From the NCBI RefSeq assembly GCF_049310925.1, contig NZ_JBMERP010000014.1:1-64000 (forward strand): a stretch of DNA of 64,000 nucleotides, given 5' to 3'. Of the stretch, positions 1-8,093 are shown in pieces. The first letter of the stretch is position 1. Every line of letters begins with the position of its first letter. A program made the translations under genes and the position numbers. The stretch comes from Virgibacillus_F sp049310925. Lineage in GTDB: Bacteria > Bacillota > Bacilli > Bacillales > Amphibacillaceae. The notes beneath the pieces are model-generated. The model was not told where the DNA came from. It did no database searches and saw only the letters and a list, made by a program, of their open reading frames with translations.

Positions 1-73
1 GGGAATCTTCCGTTATCCGAGAATAGCGCATACGTCGCAGTTTATAGATTTTGTGTCAAAAACAAACAATCAT
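1..73 (-). repeat. End of an R1 GC-rich intergenic element (copy A, cut by window edge)
   Basis: Read on the minus strand from about 73, this matches the outer end of the R1 elements at 20211 and 47441. It shares the block around TTGACACAAAATCTATAAAC followed by TGCGACGTA and GCGCT. The rest lies outside the window. It sits directly downstream of the T-box terminator, so it separates the T-box from the gene that leader should control. Confidence 0.7.
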
Positions 74-92
74 TTAGATAAGTAAAATAATA

Positions 93-336
93 CAAAAAAC
101 TCCCGTCCCTAATAAAAATAGGGACGAGAGTTTTTACCCGCGATACCACCCTGATTGAAGAAATAAAAATTCTTCCGGCTCATAAATGTTAACGGTGTTA
201 AACCGGGTTTACCTACTTAAAGATTTCAGTAAACCAGTTTCAGGATGGATTCGTAGGCAACCAGCATCGATTCACACCAACCATCGACTCTCTTTAGAAA
301 GCTTACCTGTTACTATTTCCTTGCAATACTGTTTAA
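93..336 (-). promoter_or_regulatory. Serine-specific T-box leader (expected target serS)
   Basis: The conserved T-box antiterminator sequence lies at 138-152 (minus strand AGGGTGGTATCGCGG). It is followed by an intrinsic terminator at 93-136 with an 11-bp GC-containing stem and a T run. In the stem I region an AGTA motif (near 315) and a GAA motif (250-252) form the expected specifier-loop bulge. The triplet after GAA is UCC (247-249), a serine codon, followed by A. T-box leaders sense uncharged tRNA and switch between terminator and antiterminator. In Bacillus serS follows pdxT, so the likely target is serS just beyond position 1. The exact 5' end of the leader is a guess. Confidence 0.9.
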
Positions 337-367
337 ATTATTATGATATAGCATACATAATTTTTTG

Positions 368-958
368 TTAAGAAGCAAGTGTTTTTAATGATTCTTCAAC
401 CATCTTGACAAAATACTCAACAAAACGATTATCGTCGGTTAACTCCGGATGAAAAGCAGTACACAAATAATGACCTTGTTTTGCAGCAACCATTCGATCC
501 TGATAGGTTGCCAGAACTTCAACTTCCGGTCCAGCTTCTAAGATGTATGGTGCACGAATAAACACTGCATTAAAATCTTCAGCCACATGCTTAATCACAA
601 GTTCTTGTTCAAAGCTTGCAACCTGACGACCAAAGGCATTACGTGCAACCTTCATATTCATCAAACCTAAATGACCAGTTTCCTGGCCCTCTATTTCAGT
701 GGCCATTAGAATCAGTCCTGCACAAGTACCGAAAATAGGCTTGCCTTTTCCACCAAATTCTTTAAGAGCCTCGAAAAAACCATAGCTGTTAATTAAGCGA
801 CGCATCGTTGTACTCTCGCCACCAGGGAATATTAATCCATCTATGTCATTAAGTTGCTCTGTACGTTTTATCTCTACCGCTTTTGCACCAGATTCTTCAA
901 TCGAACGAATATGTTCGCGAACTGCACCTTGAAGTGCAAGTACACCTATTGTTGTCAT
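368..958 (-). CDS. pdxT: Pyridoxal 5'-phosphate synthase glutaminase subunit PdxT
   Basis: Class I glutamine amidotransferase subunit (196 aa) that hydrolyses glutamine and channels ammonia to PdxS for de novo PLP synthesis. The GGES segment near residue 47, the nucleophile Cys79 in FGTCAG, and the His/Glu pair in FHPEL near the C-terminus form the expected triad. Length matches Bacillus PdxT (about 196 aa). It lies 15 bp downstream of pdxS and is surely co-transcribed and co-complexed (12 PdxS:12 PdxT in known systems). There is no terminator between the two genes. The next element downstream is the serine T-box leader. Confidence 0.97.
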   Translation of the reverse strand: MTTIGVLALQGAVREHIRSIEESGAKAVEIKRTEQLNDIDGLIFPGGESTTMRRLINSYGFFEALKEFGGKGKPIFGTCAGLILMATEIEGQETGHLGLMNMKVARNAFGRQVASFEQELVIKHVAEDFNAVFIRAPYILEAGPEVEVLATYQDRMVAAKQGHYLCTAFHPELTDDNRFVEYFVKMVEESLKTLAS

Positions 959-973
959 GCCTTATCCTTCTTT

Positions 974-1858
974 CTATTCGCTGCGATCTTGCATACGGTC
1001 AGATCCAGAGATTGTGCTCATTTCGATACCTTTCATAGCAGTACCTAGACCTTTTGAAAGCTCAGCAATCAGCTTGTAATCAGTATAGTGTGTTGTAGCT
1101 TCAACAATAGCTTTTGCAAATTTAGCTGGGTTATCCGATTTAAAAATACCAGAACCAACAAACACGCCATCAGCTCCCAGCTGCATCATTAATGCAGCAT
1201 CAGCTGGTGTTGCAATTCCACCTGCAGCAAAGTTCACGACCGGCAAGCGACCTTCTTCACGAATTTGTAATAATAGCTCATATGGAGCACCAATGTTTTT
1301 AGCAAATGTCATTACTTCATCCTTAGACATTGCAGAAAGCTGGCGGATCTCTGATTGTATTTGGCGCATATGACGAACTGCCTCTACAATATTTCCTGTT
1401 CCAGGTTCACCTTTTGTACGTAGCATGGAAGCACCTTCACCAATGCGACGTGCAGCTTCTCCAAGGTTACGACATCCACAAACAAAAGGAACAGTGTATT
1501 CTGATTTATTTAAATGAAAAACATCATCAGCTGGCGTCAATACTTCACTTTCGTCAATATAATCGACACCCATTGCTTCTAATACACGTGCTTCAACGAT
1601 ATGACCAATACGTGCTTTTGCCATAACAGGAATCGATACTGCATTCATTACATCTTCTGTAATTTCAGGCCCAGCCATACGAGCTACTCCTCCTGCTGCA
1701 CGGATATCTGAAGGAACACGTTCTAATGCCATTACAGCAACTGCCCCAGCCTCTTCTGCGATTTTTGCTTGCTCAGCGTTCACAACATCCATGATTACGC
1801 CGCCTTTTTGCATTTCTGCCATTCCACGTTTTACACGATCTGTACCTGTATTTGTCAT
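974..1858 (-). CDS. pdxS: Pyridoxal 5'-phosphate synthase lyase subunit PdxS
   Basis: Cytoplasmic (beta/alpha)8-barrel enzyme (294 aa) that condenses ribose 5-phosphate, glyceraldehyde 3-phosphate and PdxT-supplied ammonia to PLP. Lys81 in VMAKARIGH matches the lysine that binds the sugar phosphate in the B. subtilis enzyme. A second lysine in RTKGEPGTGN matches the swinging-arm lysine. The start ATG has a GGAGG ribosome site a few bases upstream (minus strand). Forms the dacA-pdxS-pdxT block typical of Bacillus. The sequence is highly conserved, so assignment is secure. Confidence 0.98.
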   Translation of the reverse strand: MTNTGTDRVKRGMAEMQKGGVIMDVVNAEQAKIAEEAGAVAVMALERVPSDIRAAGGVARMAGPEITEDVMNAVSIPVMAKARIGHIVEARVLEAMGVDYIDESEVLTPADDVFHLNKSEYTVPFVCGCRNLGEAARRIGEGASMLRTKGEPGTGNIVEAVRHMRQIQSEIRQLSAMSKDEVMTFAKNIGAPYELLLQIREEGRLPVVNFAAGGIATPADAALMMQLGADGVFVGSGIFKSDNPAKFAKAIVEATTHYTDYKLIAELSKGLGTAMKGIEMSTISGSDRMQDRSE

Positions 1859-1909
1859 TCGTTATTCCTCCTGTAATCTTAAATCTTTTAGCCAAGATAA
1901 TTATACTAC

Positions 1910-3247
1910 TTAAAACCAGCCTTTTACAGTATCAACGATTGAAGAAAATAAATTGCCAAAAAAATCGCCAATTGATCCTAGAATTAACATGAACAAGTTA
2001 TCTTTCTCAACTGAATCTAGTGCAACAACGTTAACTGTTTGATTCTTTTCTGCATTATGAATATACCCATAGTCGTTTTCGCCTTCAAAAATTAACTTTG
2101 CAACACCAATTTTTTCACCCTTTTTAATTGGAGCAGTTAGTTCACCATTTTTGTTTAGCTTATCCTTATCAAGTTCATACTTAATCGTATACTTTTCTTC
2201 TTGCCCATTCTGCACTGGCAACTTAATCGCTTTGTCGGTTGCAATTTGGACCGTTTCTTCCTTACCTTTAGCTACAGCTAATTTTTTCTTATCTTTTATT
2301 TGATAGCCTTTTTCAAATAGTTTTTTAGTTTCAAAATTTGAAAATCCATAGTCTAAAAGTTTAGCTGTTTGGTTAAAGCGTTCAGCTTTACTGTCTGCTT
2401 TCATCACAACTGTGATGAAACGTCGACCATTGCGTTCTCCGGTCGCAGTAAAACAATACCCAGCTAATTCCGTATGACCGGTCTTGAGGCCATCAACACC
2501 TTTATAATTAAATTGCTTTAAAAAAGTTGCTGTATGTGGCAGCATCCAGTTTAGATTCTCGACTGTGTACCCTTCAAATTCTAACTCTGTTTGACTGGAT
2601 ACCTCTAAAACCTGTGGATGGTCCTTAACAAGGTTATATGCAAGTAATGCTGCGGACCTAGCAGACAATAAATTATTTTCATCAGCCTTTGTACCCTCTG
2701 GAACGTTTTCACCTAATAATGAATTAGGCAGCCCTGTAGAATTTACAAATTTATAGTCTGGCAATCCCATTTCCTTCGCTGTTTTGTTCATTAGTTTAAC
2801 AAATTCACCTTCAGAACCCGAAATAAGTTCTGCTAGTGCAATTGTAGTTCCATTATCAGAAATAATGGCCATTGCATCATATAATTCTTTTACTGTGTAT
2901 TCCTTATTCTGACGTAGCCCAATACCTGATAGTAATGGATTTGCAGATACATCAAATGCATAGTCACTAATCTTTGTGGTTGTATCCCAGCTGATTTGAC
3001 CACTTTCGATTGCTTCCCATACTAAGTATTCAGTCATCATTTTTGTCATACTAGCTGGTGGTAGTGCCGTATCAGCTTCTTTAGCAAATAATACCTTACC
3101 TGTTTCTGCATCTACTAATATTGCTGATTGTGCCTCAAGTTCAAGTGTTTCTGCTGCCTGTGTTGCCAAAGGTTGTATGAATACCGTTGTCACCATTAGA
3201 AATGCTAGTAGCAATAGTGACAAATTTCTCTTTAGATTGTGTTTCAC
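1910..3247 (-). CDS. dacA: D-alanyl-D-alanine carboxypeptidase DacA (PBP5)
   Basis: Low-molecular-weight penicillin-binding protein that trims the terminal D-Ala from peptidoglycan stem peptides. I place the start at the GTG at 3247 (445 aa) because GGAGGT lies 7 bases upstream and the protein then begins with a basic N-terminus and a hydrophobic signal peptide ending near ATQA (residues 28-31). An in-frame extension to 3352 lacks a good ribosome site. Ser66-x-x-Lys69 (SMTK), the SDN motif and KTGHT are the three active-site motifs. The last 25 residues form the amphipathic helix that anchors PBP5 to the outer face of the membrane. Lies 51 bp upstream of pdxS. Confidence 0.95.
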   Translation of the reverse strand: MKHNLKRNLSLLLLAFLMVTTVFIQPLATQAAETLELEAQSAILVDAETGKVLFAKEADTALPPASMTKMMTEYLVWEAIESGQISWDTTTKISDYAFDVSANPLLSGIGLRQNKEYTVKELYDAMAIISDNGTTIALAELISGSEGEFVKLMNKTAKEMGLPDYKFVNSTGLPNSLLGENVPEGTKADENNLLSARSAALLAYNLVKDHPQVLEVSSQTELEFEGYTVENLNWMLPHTATFLKQFNYKGVDGLKTGHTELAGYCFTATGERNGRRFITVVMKADSKAERFNQTAKLLDYGFSNFETKKLFEKGYQIKDKKKLAVAKGKEETVQIATDKAIKLPVQNGQEEKYTIKYELDKDKLNKNGELTAPIKKGEKIGVAKLIFEGENDYGYIHNAEKNQTVNVVALDSVEKDNLFMLILGSIGDFFGNLFSSIVDTVKGWF

Positions 3248-3378
3248 TTTCTCTACCTCCACCATAGTAAAATCAGACTTTAACACCGAGTTTATTGCAA
3301 GGCTATTATCTATGTTAAAATCTATATTTTTTTGCATATTTTTAATATACATCTTTGATAGTTTACCATAGAAAACTA

Positions 3379-3411
3379 CAAAAAAATAGACAGGTAATAA
3401 TCCCTATCTAC
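3379..3411 (-). terminator. Intrinsic terminator of guaB
   Basis: On the minus strand TAGATAGG and CCTGTCTA pair around a short loop and run into TTTTTT, directly after the guaB stop. It separates guaB from dacA. Confidence 0.8.
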
Positions 3412-3448
3412 TTTTTATAGTAACTTGTAAACCTAATGTATTTTACTA

Positions 3449-4918
3449 TTATACCGAATAATTCGGTGCTTCCTTTGTAATCTGTACATCATGTGGGTGA
3501 CTTTCACGTAATCCAGCATTAGTTATTTTAATAAACTGAGAATCATTACGTAAAGAGGTGATAGTGGCTGTCCCACAATAACCCATTCCTGCGCGCAGTC
3601 CCCCGATTAATTGGTGAACAGTATCTGCAAGCGGTCCTTTGTAGGCAACTCGACCTTCTATACCTTCTGGAACGAGTTTTTTTGCTTCTGAAGATTCCTG
3701 AAAATAACGGTCCTTAGATCCAGCTTTCATTGCTCCAACAGATCCCATTCCACGGTAGACTTTATATTGTCTGCCTTGGAAAATTTCAGTTTCTCCCGGA
3801 CTTTCTAACACACCAGCAAACATGCTACCAAGCATCACTGCATGTGCCCCCGCTGCTAATGCTTTTACAACGTCTCCGGAATACTTTATCCCGCCATCTG
3901 CAATAACCGGAACACCATATTCTGAGGCGGCCAGGGCACAATCATTTACAGCGGTTATTTGTGGAACACCCACACCCGCTACTACCCTAGTCGTACAGAT
4001 AGATCCTGGACCAATTCCTACTTTTATAATGGTTACACCAGCTTCAATTAATTCTTTAGTCGCTGTAGCAGTTGCGACATTCCCTGCAATAATGTCCAAC
4101 TTTGGATATGCTTGTCTCACACGCTTCACTTGTTCCAAAACACCTTTGGAATGACCGTGTGCTGTATCAATTACGACTACATCAACGCCACTTGCAACAA
4201 GGTGTTCAATCCTCTTCATTGCATCAATTGTCACACCAACGGCTGCCCCCACAACTAATCGGCCTTGATTATCCTTAGCAGCGTTTGGAAACTCAATTAC
4301 CTTTTCAATGTCTTTAATTGTAATTAAACCTTTTAAGACACCTGCTTTATCAACGAGCGGTAATTTTTCAATCTTATATTGCTGAAGAATTTTCTCAGCT
4401 TCGCCCAGCGTTGTACCAACCGGAGCTGTAACAAGGTTCTCACTTGTCATAACCTCATGAATTAAAATAGAATAATCCTGAATAAAGCGCAAATCACGAT
4501 TCGTTAAAATACCCACTAACTTTTGATCCTCTGGGTTATTAACAATTGGAACACCAGAAATTCGAAATTTACCCATCAAATGCTCAGCATCAAAAACTTG
4601 ATGTTCAGGTGTTAGAAAGAAGGGATTAGTAATTACGCCACTCTCAGAACGTTTTACACGATCAACCTGTTCTGCTTGATCTTCAATCGACATGTTCTTG
4701 TGAATAACACCAAACCCACCTTGGCGAGCCATAGCAATTGCCATTTCCGCTTCAGTTACCGTGTCCATTCCTGCACTAATGAACGGTGCGTTGAGCTTTA
4801 AATTATCCGACAGTATTGTCTTAACTTCAACGTCCTTTGGAAGTATGTCCGACTTTGCAGGTAAAAGTAATACATCATCAAAGGTTAATCCTTCTTTAAC
4901 AAATTTATCCTCGCGCAT
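3449..4918 (-). CDS. guaB: Inosine-5'-monophosphate dehydrogenase
   Basis: NAD-dependent oxidation of IMP to XMP, the committed step to GMP (489 aa, Bacillus size 488). N-terminal barrel half, then two CBS domains (about residues 95-215), then the second barrel half with the catalytic-cysteine loop GPGSICTTR near residue 300 and the flap containing GSKDRYFQ. Start ATG is preceded by AGGAGG. Divergent from yaaC across a 258-bp spacer. An ATTGTT-TCT-AACAAT inverted repeat lies in that spacer at 4988-5002. No PurBox or purine riboswitch is visible upstream. Confidence 0.98.
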   Translation of the reverse strand: MREDKFVKEGLTFDDVLLLPAKSDILPKDVEVKTILSDNLKLNAPFISAGMDTVTEAEMAIAMARQGGFGVIHKNMSIEDQAEQVDRVKRSESGVITNPFFLTPEHQVFDAEHLMGKFRISGVPIVNNPEDQKLVGILTNRDLRFIQDYSILIHEVMTSENLVTAPVGTTLGEAEKILQQYKIEKLPLVDKAGVLKGLITIKDIEKVIEFPNAAKDNQGRLVVGAAVGVTIDAMKRIEHLVASGVDVVVIDTAHGHSKGVLEQVKRVRQAYPKLDIIAGNVATATATKELIEAGVTIIKVGIGPGSICTTRVVAGVGVPQITAVNDCALAASEYGVPVIADGGIKYSGDVVKALAAGAHAVMLGSMFAGVLESPGETEIFQGRQYKVYRGMGSVGAMKAGSKDRYFQESSEAKKLVPEGIEGRVAYKGPLADTVHQLIGGLRAGMGYCGTATITSLRNDSQFIKITNAGLRESHPHDVQITKEAPNYSV

Positions 4919-5176
4919 TTTAATCCTCCTACTATTGTTATTTGGCTTACCATGAATTTCCTTCAGTCAATATAGATAGAAAATTATATTGTTTCTAACA
5001 ATACTGTATTAGGAAAGCTTTTTCAACTAGATAGTAAAAAGTTAAAAAAGATAATGCATTCAAAATATTTTAATTTCATGTATTTCAGTTTGATAGCCAG
5101 TGCCTTCATTTTTACGCTTACTTTCTAAACTTTGGGAAACACTAAACAAATAATTAATTTAAACAGGAGGAATTGT

Positions 5177-6130
5177 ATGAGAAGACAGGATATACCAAGC
5201 TTTTATACCTCCCTGCAAAACCTCCAATCTAGTCAATATTTTTTAGCGAATTGTTATCGAACTATTGATGGATTAGATGTCGAAGCAAAAAGCTACGAAA
5301 ACAGTGGAACATTCATGTATTACCTTGATCAGGGACAATTGTTTCTAACGGAAGGCCGCAAAGGCGACACTCGACTCAAACCACTTTTATATTTCTACGG
5401 TATGGTACATATTTTAAAAGCTTGTATACTGACAAATCGTCCTAACTATCCAGAGTCTACCTCTATTCTCGCACATGGTGTCTCAGCAAGAAAAAGGAAG
5501 AAGAAGGATTATACTTTTATACAGGATGAAGTAAAAATACAACAAAATGGATTATTCACATATGCATGTACGCATCTATTTTCAACAAAAACGACTTCAC
5601 TGAACAAATTTAAAATGGATTATTTACTAAAACTAGTACCTGAAATGAACGACTTTTTGGCTTATCGGAATGAAGATAAAAGTATTTCTGTAGGTAGGAT
5701 CAATTCAACCTCACTATGTTTTCCAATTTCAATAATTGATAATTATAACTTAACGGAGCGTGCATTTATACAACGTATTCGCCCGTGTTTGCCTGAAATC
5801 AAAAAGGTGGAAAGCACAAAAAAACAACTACTCGTGAAGCTAGAAAAGCCAATTAAAACTTTAAATGGCCCTTTTTACTTTCATCAGGAAAAACAGGAAA
5901 TTTATTTTCCTTTCGATAGACAGTACTTTATTACTCTACCGGAGATTTTAATACATTACTTATTGCTTTATAATTTAAGTATGATAAGTCGATACGAGAC
6001 AGAGTATTGGGGTGAACTCAATGCGACAAAGTATGGAATAGATTATTCAATAATTGTTCATTACTTAACAATTGCAGCTGATAAAATAGAAATACTGCTC
6101 GGTGAATGGTTAAAAAATAGAACGAATTAA
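5177..6130 (+). CDS. yaaC: YaaC family protein of unknown function
   Basis: Protein of 317 aa. Its size, position next to guaB and divergent orientation match B. subtilis YaaC (about 315 aa). The ATG at 5177 is chosen because AGGAGG lies 6 bases upstream; an upstream in-frame ATG at 5132 has no ribosome site. No signal peptide or membrane segment. The C-terminal half has a conserved-looking aromatic helix (LPEILIHYLLLYNLS). No catalytic motif is recognised and no function is assigned. Confidence 0.85.
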   Translation: MRRQDIPSFYTSLQNLQSSQYFLANCYRTIDGLDVEAKSYENSGTFMYYLDQGQLFLTEGRKGDTRLKPLLYFYGMVHILKACILTNRPNYPESTSILAHGVSARKRKKKDYTFIQDEVKIQQNGLFTYACTHLFSTKTTSLNKFKMDYLLKLVPEMNDFLAYRNEDKSISVGRINSTSLCFPISIIDNYNLTERAFIQRIRPCLPEIKKVESTKKQLLVKLEKPIKTLNGPFYFHQEKQEIYFPFDRQYFITLPEILIHYLLLYNLSMISRYETEYWGELNATKYGIDYSIIVHYLTIAADKIEILLGEWLKNRTN

Positions 6131-6160
6131 TCAATTGATTTGGAAAAGGCTGTTTTAAAA

Positions 6161-6630
6161 ATTGTTGTTTTTGATACAAAAGCTATACGCTGCGAAGTAT
6201 GCGCTGAGTTGTTTTCCACTGCGGACCGTTGCTTTCCGCGGGCACGGCCTCAGCCCCCTTGCCCCGACAAGGGGTATGCCGATGTTGTCCGCAAAGGACG
6301 GTCTTAGTCGGCCCTCATTATTTAACCACTCTCTGGGGTCTTCAGACTCGTGCTGTTCCCGCAGGAGTCAACGGTCCGCAGCGTAAGTCACTATCGTAAT
6401 AGTCAGTGAGCCATACAGTACTGTTGAAACATCGTGTTAGCGGAGGGAAAACACGAAGACTCCTGCGGGAAAGCGAAGTGTTGAGACCCCGCAGTGAGCG
6501 GTCTTTGCGATTGAGGAGGCTCAGCGCAAGCTCGCGGAAAGCGAAGTGATTTTTCCACAGCGATTGTAGGGCATCGAACATGATCTTTAGTGAAGTCGAT
6601 TTTTTCATCAACTGCAACGTCTACTGAGCA
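6161..6630. repeat. R1 GC-rich hairpin-rich intergenic element (copy B)
   Basis: Fills most of the 562-bp gap between yaaC and the HD-GYP gene. Two GC-rich half-units each fold back on themselves. In the left half GCGGACCGTTG (from about 6224) pairs with CAACGGTCCGC (ending near 6381). The right half runs to about 6560. Shared motifs with the other copies include GGGGTCTTCAGACTCGTGCT and GACCCCGCAGTGAGCG. Short reading frames over it are by-products of GC content, not genes. Confidence 0.8.
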
Positions 6631-6650
6631 ACTAAACTTATTTAAAAGAA

Positions 6651-6688
6651 AAATAAAGACCTTCTGGTAATCCAGAAGGTCTTTATTC
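6651..6688 (-). terminator. Intrinsic terminator of the HD-GYP gene
   Basis: Near-perfect inverted repeat AATAAAGACCTTCTGG / CCAGAAGGTCTTTATT, immediately downstream of the minus-strand gene. Confidence 0.85.
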
Positions 6689-6692
6689 CACT

Positions 6693-7787
6693 TTATACTA
6701 TTTCATCAATAGAAATTGCGCTATTGTTTTTTAGAGTTACTATTTCATTTGAATTATTAACCTGTACCATCGGGCGGGTCGGAAAATTATTTTCAATAAA
6801 TACAATTTGTCCCGTCTTTCCGTTTGATAGTCTCACTTTCGTCCCTACAGTAAAATTCGCTATGTTCTTCATGAACAATTCCACTACTTCATAGTCATAA
6901 TGAGTGTATTTAAAACGTGATAGTTCTTCAATTGCCTGAAACGGTGATTTCTTTGCTTGGTACAATCTTTCACATGTCATAGCATGATACATATCACTTA
7001 CTGCTACAATCTTAGCATAAGCGTGTATTTTATCTTTTTGAACACCTAATGGATATCCGCTTCCATCCAATCGTTCATGATGTTGCAGGATAGCTAATTT
7101 AACGACTTGGGTAATTGTTGGGATATGCTGAACCATACGATAAGAGTATGTAGGGTGATTTTTCATTTCAATTAATTCATTCTCAGACAAATCCACTGTT
7201 TTGTTCAAAATGATAGGTGAAACCTTTGCCATACCACAATCACTCAAAAAACCAGCTAAACCTATTTGTACAAAGTCACCACTTGAATAACCCATCTTCT
7301 TTCCTAAAAATGCAGACAGTATACTTACAGCAACACTATGATGATACATATAGTCTTTTTTTATATTATATAAATGTAAATTAAAAACATCAACTTCACC
7401 CTGGTCAATCCGTTCAAACAAAGGGATTACCAACTTACGAACTTCTGGCATATCAATCTGTATACTATTTTGCCAGGATTTAAATAACTTCTTATAGTTT
7501 TGTACGACATACTGATAGTGTTCATGAAATGGAAGTTTTTTCACATTACCTGATAGCTCTATTTGTTTTTCAGGCTCTTTCTCCTTTTGGATCACTTTGG
7601 GTTTGAACTCATTTCCGTCTGAAAGCTTAGAACCTACATCCACATAGCTAACTAAAAACTTTTCTAACACCATAATGTGCTCATCTGTAAGAATGGTGTT
7701 TTTAGGAATGATAGCTCGATTTGACTTTCCTTTTACATCTTTTAACAACATACAGCCTGGAACTAATTGCGATGGTTCCACTCGCAT
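6693..7787 (-). CDS. HD-GYP domain protein with altered HD motif
   Basis: Protein of 364 aa. An N-terminal region of about 110 residues resembles the DUF3391-like extension of such proteins. An HD-GYP domain follows (about 130-310), then a short C-terminal beta segment. HD-GYP proteins normally hydrolyse c-di-GMP. The HHERLDGSGYP motif is intact. However, the metal-binding HD dyad, expected in a segment like LLHDIGMAK, reads FLSDCGMAK, so the histidine is serine. The codons (AGT GAT on the minus strand) are unambiguous. This may make it a sensor or scaffold rather than an active phosphodiesterase. Strong GGGGGG ribosome site. Monocistronic, with its own terminator. Confidence 0.85.
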   Translation of the reverse strand: MRVEPSQLVPGCMLLKDVKGKSNRAIIPKNTILTDEHIMVLEKFLVSYVDVGSKLSDGNEFKPKVIQKEKEPEKQIELSGNVKKLPFHEHYQYVVQNYKKLFKSWQNSIQIDMPEVRKLVIPLFERIDQGEVDVFNLHLYNIKKDYMYHHSVAVSILSAFLGKKMGYSSGDFVQIGLAGFLSDCGMAKVSPIILNKTVDLSENELIEMKNHPTYSYRMVQHIPTITQVVKLAILQHHERLDGSGYPLGVQKDKIHAYAKIVAVSDMYHAMTCERLYQAKKSPFQAIEELSRFKYTHYDYEVVELFMKNIANFTVGTKVRLSNGKTGQIVFIENNFPTRPMVQVNNSNEIVTLKNNSAISIDEIV

Positions 7788-8019
7788 GCTATTCCCCCCT
7801 TTAGAAAACTCGGCTTATCGTAAAGCCTTAGGTACAATTTTGCAGAATGAAAGTATTTATATTTTCTTTACTTCTAAAAGAAAACTAATGGAAATCGTAA
7901 GTACTTTTATTATCCTACATATTCTAGTAAGTCCAGCCCATTCTCCAGGTAAGCAGTTGTTTATTAGAAAATTTTAATTGCACCATAAATGATACCAAAA
8001 CTAGTGCCTTTTTATAGTG

Positions 8020-8082
8020 AAAAAAGACAACTCAAAGAGAGATAAATTTCTTTATAAATCCCTGTTTGAGTCGTCTTCTTCA
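8020..8082 (-). terminator. Intrinsic terminator of gyrA
   Basis: Minus-strand AAGACGACTCAAA pairs with TTTGAGTTGTCTT and runs into TTTTTT, just after the gyrA stop. The rest of the 306-bp gap (7788-8019) holds the HD-GYP upstream region; I see nothing else in it. Confidence 0.85.
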
Positions 8083-8093
8083 TGATTTATTAG

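Noticed and set aside
186..371. Short plus-strand frame near the left edge
   Set aside because: It runs antisense through the serine T-box leader, which fully explains the sequence.
4919..5176. Purine riboswitch or PurBox upstream of guaB
   Set aside because: Neither the riboswitch core nor CGAAC inverted arms is present.
6162..6617. Open frames over the R1 element, including Ser/Arg-rich peptides ending in SCCSRRSQRS-like tails
   Set aside because: The same peptide recurs at each R1 copy because the DNA repeats; there are no ribosome sites and no conserved start.
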